A stretch of DNA of 64,000 bases from Methylomarinum sp. Ch1-1 (GTDB lineage Bacteria; Pseudomonadota; Gammaproteobacteria; Methylococcales; Methylomonadaceae), in NCBI RefSeq assembly GCF_030717995.2, contig NZ_CP157743.1, positions 4,180,501 to 4,244,500 of the forward strand, in the 5' to 3' direction. The notes under the pieces were generated by a model. That model worked only from the letters and a program-made list of their open reading frames with translations. It searched no databases and had not been told where the DNA came from. Below, piece by piece: positions 59,305 to 64,000 of the stretch; the stretch's first letter is position 1, and the number at the start of each line of letters is the position of its first letter. The position numbers were made by a program, and so were the translations under genes.

Positions 59305-59460
59305 GTAGGGTGGAACAAGCCTGCGGTTCCACCTCATCGGCGGCAGTAAAGCATCGTAGAATCATCGTCCGCATTTTCGCGGATCCGCTGCGCTTGATCC
59401 GCCCTACACCATGAGGCTCATTGCCTATGCGTAGGGCGGAACGAACAATGCGGTTCCCCC
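59305..59460. repeat. REP/BIME cluster, left of RAYT gene
   Basis: Three GTAG-headed palindromes: 59305-59333 (GTAGGGTGGAAC, hairpin to GTTCCACC), 59379-59407 (inverse copy ending CCGCCCTAC) and 59431-59459 (GTAGGGCGGAAC). The GTAG head plus short hairpin is the known signature of REP sequences served by REP-associated tyrosine transposases. Confidence 0.85.
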
Positions 59461-59567
59461 TCAACTTCTATTCACAATTCATTTCCACAATGTTGCTGGG
59501 TATTTCACATCCCCAATCGGCTTCATACCATCCTTTTGCCACCGCCTTGCCAAATGAGCTATAGGGC

Positions 59568-60975
59568 CAGCAATTCCCAATTTAAAACCTTACGTTTTCC
59601 TGGGTATTAGATTTTCACCATATAGCATGAACCGCATCAGATGCTGCCAATTATCAAAAGGCATGAACTGAAGCAAGGTTCGGAATTGTTCGAAGAAAGT
59701 GCGCCTGGAGGGCGCCGCATGGCGGACGGCCCGGTAAGCCTCGTCCAACCATTCAAGCGCGGTATGAGCGAGGAAAGCCAATAAGTTAAGGGTCGCCAAG
59801 AAGTTGGACAAATGCTGCTTGCCGTGGGCAAAGTTATGCTCGAAATGATAGCCGTGATTCTTGAGAACATTGTTGTTTTCGTTCTCTATTTTCCAGCGCG
59901 CGCGGCCTGCAGCGACCATGTCGATCACATTGTGTTCGTCGAGGGTGTGTGATGTCGCCCAGGCATTACGGTAGACCACTTCTTGTTTGGCATTGAGGAT
60001 CGTCACTTCGCACCAATTGACCATTAACGCATCGTCGCTGTTGCGGAGCGGGACTTGATTGAGGTAACGGTAGCGTTCGGTCAGGCGTTGTTTGCCGTTC
60101 CAACGGCTTTTTCGAGCGTTTGGACCTCGCCGGTCCGGGTAAAATCGTCGAGCCATTCGTACAATAACGCATGGAATCAGGCTTGCAGACGAACAGAAAA
60201 TCCAGGTGCTGCGCACGCACGGCCTCACAAAACGGCTGGTGACAATACAAATCATCGCCCAGCACGGTGATGCCTCGAGGAGCGTAATGAGCACCCCACG
60301 TGGTGAGCCAGCGCTTGGCCGCCGCCAATTCGCAGTCTTGTTTGTCGACGCCGTCTTGGACGCGAACAAATTCCGGCGGCAAAGGCACCACGCGGCTTTG
60401 CCCGGGGGCGACAATCACCGGTGTCACGACGGTGTGACGGTATAAGGTTTGGCCGTTTTTCAGCGTTTGTTGAGTACAGCACGGACAGGAAATCTTTTCC
60501 GAGCTGAAGGAATCGGTGCCGTCCATCGCCACCAACAAGGTGCCGCCAACACTCATGAACGGCTTCAGACAACCCTGCGTGTAAAGCTGGTCACCCACCT
60601 CGGCCAACACCGGATAGAGTGTTTCCGGTGCAATCGGATCCAGCAGGTTGCCGATTTGGCTGGTCGAAGGAATTTGATGGACACCAAAAATTGATTGCGC
60701 ATTATTTCGATTGTGAAGCTTTTGCATTCGCTGCTGATAGTCCAGAAAAGACGGGCTTTGCGTAAAGAAGACCGAGAAGGCGCTCAGGGCGGCATCTTCC
60801 ACCGCATATTTCCGATTGTTGCCGGGTTTGCGGTGGTCAGGCAGGTTTTCGAAGGTAGTGCGAATCTGGTTAATTATTTCCAAGTCCATTTGAATTGACC
60901 TATGGGATTATGGGGGGTGATTTACAGGTTTAAAATTGCCACTATTTTACCAGGGTTTTAAATTGGGAATTGCTG
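59568..60975 (-). mobile_element. DDE insertion sequence, 1408 bp, with CAGCAATTCCC ends
   Basis: Terminal inverted repeats CAGCAATTCCCAATTTAAAA on both sides, and a perfect 9-bp target duplication CTATAGGGC at 59559-59567 and 60976-60984. Inserted in the 3' end of the RAYT gene. The ends match those of MITEs A, B and C, so it is the probable parent type of that family. Family name not assigned with confidence. Confidence 0.93.
59590..60889 (-). pseudogene. DDE transposase with at least two frameshifts
   Basis: N-terminal frame from 60889 (MDLEIINQIRTTFENLPDHR, with FSSEKISCPCC and GDDLYCHQPFCEAVR) runs to about 60180; a 30-codon stretch in a second frame (ALLYEWLDDFTRTGEVQTLE) follows; from about 60100 the third frame continues as KQRLTERYRYLNQVPLRN, WKIENENNNVLKNHGYHFEHN and ends at 59590. 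The DDE-like pieces are intact in each part, so decay is recent. I do not place it in an IS family with certainty. Confidence 0.82.
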
Positions 60976-61435
60976 CTATAGGGCCATTGAGCCGGAGTTG
61001 TCACATAATCATGCTTAACAGGATTGTAATGGATATAGTCGATATGATTGCGCCAATCTGTCTCACCCCTGATGACATGTTCCCAAAAACGTCTCTGCCA
61101 AAACTGCTTTTCTCCTCGGTTGTTTGTGCCGTTGCTCAGCTTGATCGCAACGTAGTGTTTAAGCAAACGCCATCGTAGCGAAAAATCAGCATCACCGTCA
61201 GGAAGCCGCCAAACCGTATGAATATGGTCGGGCAATACGACTATGGCGTCTATCGCAAACGGGTGACGATTTTTTACATGTCGGAATGCCTCTCGCAGGC
61301 GATCAACATTCTCCTGGGTGGAAAACCATGCTTCGCGATGATGGGTGACCGCGGTAAAAAAATAGCAGCCCCCGGGTATATAGGCTCTACGGTAATGGCT
61401 CATACTTTTTCGGCTTATTCGCTAATTTCGATTTG

Positions 61436-61779
61436 GCGGATCCGCAGCGCTTGATCCGCCCTACATCATAAGGCTAATCGCCCTGCTAAACGTAGGGTGG
61501 AACAAGCCTGCGGTTCCACCTCATCGGACGCAGTAAAGCATCGTGAAATCATCGTCCGCATTTTCGCGGATCCGCAGCGCTTGATCCGCCCTACTTCATA
61601 AGGCTAATCGCCCTGCTAAACGTAGGGTGGAACAAGCAACGCGGTTCCACCTCATCGGACGCAGTAAAGCATCGTGAAATCATCGTCCGCATTTTCGCGG
61701 ATCCGCAGCGCTTGATCCGCCCTACACCATGAGGCTCATTGCCTATGCGTAGGGCGGAATGAACAATGCGGTTCCTCCC
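61436..61779. repeat. REP/BIME cluster, right of RAYT gene, 130-bp period
   Basis: Alternating GTAG-headed hairpins and inverse copies (GGATCCGCAGCGCTTGATCC then GCCCTAC). Heads at 61492 and 61622 are exactly 130 bp apart, giving 2.5 tandem units. The same two hairpin types are at 59305-59460. It runs to the end of the DUF1289 gene. Confidence 0.88.
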
Positions 61780-61786
61780 TGCCTGT

Positions 61787-61996
61787 TTATTCGGCCAGGT
61801 TTCGCGCCTTTCTTTGGACGATATTTTCCAAATACCGGCGCCGCACCTCGTTATCGACCAGCGTCCAATTGCTAATTTCCTCAAGGCTGCGATAACAGCC
61901 CAGGCAAACATCTTCTTCATTCAAGCAGCAGCGCCCGACGCAAGGCGATTCAACCATTTCCAATTCGGGCAGTTCATCTATCATGTTGTCACTCAT
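61787..61996 (-). CDS. DUF1289 small cysteine-rich protein
   Basis: 69 residues with the DUF1289 cysteine pattern CVGRCCLNEEDVCLGCYRS (about 19-37) and the tail EISNW and RRRYLENI. The four outer cysteines could bind a metal. Function unknown. Its start overlaps the glcF stop by 8 bp. Confidence 0.88.
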   Translation of the reverse strand: MSDNMIDELPELEMVESPCVGRCCLNEEDVCLGCYRSLEEISNWTLVDNEVRRRYLENIVQRKARNLAE

Positions 61997-63194
61997 ATTC
62001 AGTTAATAACTCTATCCAATGCACGACCTTGGCGCCGCCGGCCTGCAAATGGCTCAGGCAACCGATATTGGCGGTCGCGATCAAGTCAGGTTGTCCGGCT
62101 TGCAAATTGGCTAACTTATTGCGTTGCAATTGCGTCGCCAGTTCCGGTTGCAATAAGGAATAAACGCCGGCCGAGCCACAACATAAATGACTATCGCGCA
62201 CCGGCGTCAAATGATAGCCGATGCGCGTTAAAATCGACTCGACCCTGCCATTCAGTTGTTGTCCATGCTGCAGAGTACAGGGAGAATGGAAGGCGATTTT
62301 TTCGCCGTCCGCCTTGAATCCTGACAAGTCTTCGTCGCCAATGACTTCGCCAATATCCTTGACCACCCCTGCAAAGCGGCGCGCCTTGTCCCGATAAGCC
62401 GGGTCGCGTTCCAACAACTTGTCATAATCCTTGACGGTGACGCCACAACCGCTGGCCGTCATCACCACCGCCTCCGCTCCCTGTTCGATATAGGGCCAAC
62501 AGGCGTCGATATTGCGCCGCGCCAGCTCCCTGGCTTGCTGATGGTCATGCAGATGATAGGGCAACGCGCCGCAACAACCACTGTTTTCCACCGCCAACAG
62601 CGAGATCCCGAGCCTATCCAACACCTTGGCCGCCGCGACATCGATTGCCGGCGCCAATTCCGCTTGCACACAGCCCACCAACACCAACATCTGACGGCGA
62701 TGCCGGCGAGTAGGCCATGGCGTCGTGGCCGCCTTAGGCGGAATTTTGCCGCGCAAAGACTTCGGCAGTATGGGGCGCAACAAGCGGACCAACTGCAGCA
62801 GCCGCCGAAAACGCTGCCGATAGGGCAAAATGCGCCGCAAGCCATGACGCCGCCAATGCTCGAATAAGGAGCGCGCCACTCTTTCCTCGACGATCTTTCC
62901 GCCCAGGTCCAGTAAACGTCCGTACTGGACTCCGGAAGGACAGGTGGTTTCGCAAGAACGGCAATTCAAGCAACGGTCCAAATGCCGCTGCGTCAGTTTA
63001 CTGACCGGACCGCCTTCCAGGGCCTGCTTCAGCAGATAAATGCGCCCGCGCGGACCGTCCCGTTCATCGCCCAGCAGTTGATAGGTCGGGCAGGTGGCAT
63101 TGCAAAAGCCGCAATGCACACAGGCGCGCAATATGGCGGCCAGCTCATCGTGCTCCGGTCGTTGTTTGACGAAATCGGCCAGTCGCGTTTGCAT
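61989..63194 (-). CDS. glcF: Glycolate oxidase iron-sulfur subunit
   Basis: 401 residues. Two 4Fe-4S motifs, HCGFCNATCPTYQ (about 27-39) and CLNCRSCETTCPSG (about 77-90), and two CCG-type domains (NSGCCGALPYH, LCCGSAGVY) that bind further clusters. Passes electrons from glycolate oxidation by GlcD/GlcE. Its start directly follows the glcE stop. In methanotrophs the pathway removes glycolate, an inference from context. Confidence 0.95.
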   Translation of the reverse strand: MQTRLADFVKQRPEHDELAAILRACVHCGFCNATCPTYQLLGDERDGPRGRIYLLKQALEGGPVSKLTQRHLDRCLNCRSCETTCPSGVQYGRLLDLGGKIVEERVARSLFEHWRRHGLRRILPYRQRFRRLLQLVRLLRPILPKSLRGKIPPKAATTPWPTRRHRRQMLVLVGCVQAELAPAIDVAAAKVLDRLGISLLAVENSGCCGALPYHLHDHQQARELARRNIDACWPYIEQGAEAVVMTASGCGVTVKDYDKLLERDPAYRDKARRFAGVVKDIGEVIGDEDLSGFKADGEKIAFHSPCTLQHGQQLNGRVESILTRIGYHLTPVRDSHLCCGSAGVYSLLQPELATQLQRNKLANLQAGQPDLIATANIGCLSHLQAGGAKVVHWIELLTEYE

Positions 63195-64000
63195 TTACCA
63201 GTCCAGGTACAGTCGTTGAGGATTGAAAATCCCTAAGGGATCGAAGGTCTTTTTAACTCGATGCTGCAGCTCCCTGAGCTTGCCGTGCAGCGGCTGGAAC
63301 AGCTGGCCGCGGCTGTCGCCATTTCTGAACAGCGTGGCGTGGCCGTTGGCGGCCGCCGCCGCGGCGAAAACTTTCTCGGCCGGTTCCTCACTGTTCAGCC
63401 AGCGTAAGGCCCCGCCCCAATCGAAATAACGGTCGCCGGTCAACGCCAGTTCAGGCGTCGCCGGCGCCAGCGAAATCCGCCACAGCGGCTGATCGGACTG
63501 AAAGAAATCCAGGCGTTGTTCGATCAAGTCATGCCAGTATTGGCCGTCATCGGCCAGCACCTCGCCACCGATTTTCTGCGCCGCCGCCCGCACCGCCTTG
63601 TCCGCGCCCGACAAGCGCACATATAGCAGTTCACCATCAAAACTGAGCGCGGAAAGCGGCAATGACTGCAACGCCAATTGCTGCATTTTCTCCATCGCCG
63701 CGGCCTTTGCTAGGCTGAAAACGCAGCTCATTTCCCGTTGCGGAATCGGCAACACTTTCAATGAGGCTTGCAATAAAACGCCTAGAGTACCCATCGCACC
63801 GACCATCAGTCTGGAGACATCATAGCCGGCCACGTTTTTCATCACCTCACCGCCGAAAGTGGCTATCTCTCCGCGACCATCGATGATCCTGCAACCCAAC
63901 ACAAAATCGCGCGCCGAACCGCTAAAAGGCCGTCGACTGCCGGAAAAACCGCAGGCAATCGCGCCACCGAGCGTCGCCGTGCCGGCGAAAAACGGCGGTT
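63195..64000 (-). CDS. glcE: Glycolate oxidase FAD-binding subunit (5' end outside window)
   Basis: Coding continues to the window edge (FFAGTATLGGAIACGFSGSR at the edge), so about the first 85 residues are missing. Visible are the FAD-binding segments GTATLGGAIACG and GEVMKNVAGYDVSRLMVG and the C-terminal region with HRVKKTFDPLGIFNPQRLY, the usual glcE ending. The stop is the base next to the glcF start. Confidence 0.93.
   Translation of the reverse strand, partial: PPFFAGTATLGGAIACGFSGSRRPFSGSARDFVLGCRIIDGRGEIATFGGEVMKNVAGYDVSRLMVGAMGTLGVLLQASLKVLPIPQREMSCVFSLAKAAAMEKMQQLALQSLPLSALSFDGELLYVRLSGADKAVRAAAQKIGGEVLADDGQYWHDLIEQRLDFFQSDQPLWRISLAPATPELALTGDRYFDWGGALRWLNSEEPAEKVFAAAAAANGHATLFRNGDSRGQLFQPLHGKLRELQHRVKKTFDPLGIFNPQRLYLDW

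Larger units (their letters stand above)
59468..61403 (-). pseudogene. REP-associated tyrosine transposase (RAYT), split by an insertion sequence
   Basis: 61403-60976 encodes the RAYT body: MSHYRRAYIPGGCYFFTAVT start, HUH motif VLPDHIHTVW (His60, His62) and the tyrosine segment YIHYNPVKH (about 123-131). At PYSS the frame enters the insertion sequence and ends after 9 altered residues at 60942. The lost C-terminus is still readable at 59558-59468 (FGKAVAKGWYEADWGCEIP then a stop). Without the insertion and one 9-bp duplication the gene is 172 codons in frame. REP clusters on both sides suggest it served them. Confidence 0.88.

Noticed and set aside
61436-61779. CRISPR array
   Set aside because: Units are 130 bp with GTAG hairpins and no short unique spacers; a RAYT gene is adjacent. 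The 51-bp repeat at 46456 is also not CRISPR-like, as there are no spacers and no cas genes.
1-64000. tRNA, rRNA or riboswitch genes
   Set aside because: I saw no cloverleaf, rRNA segment or known riboswitch core in any spacer, though small RNAs cannot be excluded by eye.

Overview
The window looks like a chromosomal segment of a gammaproteobacterial methanotroph or close methylotroph (order Methylococcales is my inference). Support comes from a lanthanide-type methanol dehydrogenase (xoxF) with an adjacent XoxJ-like binding protein, a full glycogen gene set, tamAB, the miaB-ybeZ-ybeY-ybeX block and glcEF. I cannot name a species from sequence alone.

Layout. 1-1.8 kb: right part of an ISNCY-type insertion sequence. 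2.2-5.5 kb: a polytopic membrane protein with a spermidine-synthase-like domain and an isoaspartyl methyltransferase with a signal peptide. 6.0-8.8 kb: a phosphotransferase/P-loop kinase fusion overlapping a thioredoxin-DsbD-like membrane protein. 9.3-16.6 kb: BlaI-type repressor, BlaR1-type M56 sensor protease and a CzcCBA-like RND efflux pump, apparently one regulated locus. 16.8-20.4 kb: small secreted and membrane proteins, a decayed lipoprotein pseudogene and two MITEs. 21.0-24.0 kb: DUF389 protein with a kinase-like N-terminus plus a GluR0-like ligand-gated K+ channel. 24.3-31.5 kb: tamA-tamB-mltF-DUF2937. 31.8-38.1 kb: ICMT-like methyltransferase, a hypothetical protein, an SLT/SPOR lytic transglycosylase and a CPA1 antiporter with a cyclic-nucleotide-binding-like domain. 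38.9-41.9 kb: xoxF with a strong terminator, then xoxJ-like. 42.6-44.9 kb: a MITE and a complete second copy of the ISNCY element. 44.9-54.4 kb: malQ, GH57 and glgC (leftward), diverging from glgB, glgA and a short secretin-like gene (rightward). 54.9-58.6 kb: miaB-ybeZ-ybeY-ybeX. 58.8-61.8 kb: rhodanese lipoprotein, then a REP-associated tyrosine transposase split by a DDE-type insertion sequence and bracketed by GTAG-type REP hairpins. 61.8-64.0 kb: DUF1289, glcF and the 3' part of glcE.

Functional reading. The core is housekeeping: C1 oxidation in the periplasm, glycogen storage and mobilisation, outer-membrane biogenesis, peptidoglycan recycling, metal efflux and glycolate oxidation. The spaces between genes are unusually rich in mobile and palindromic DNA. 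Three MITEs have the same terminal inverted repeats and the same 9-bp target duplications as the DDE insertion sequence at 59.6 kb, and two of them carry a nested 75-bp palindrome that also occurs on its own. Both ISNCY copies carry an identical 46-nt frame-breaking interruption of the transposase, bounded by matching octamers. A matched pair of dyads lies upstream of the BlaI gene and at the start of the efflux genes, a good candidate operator pair.
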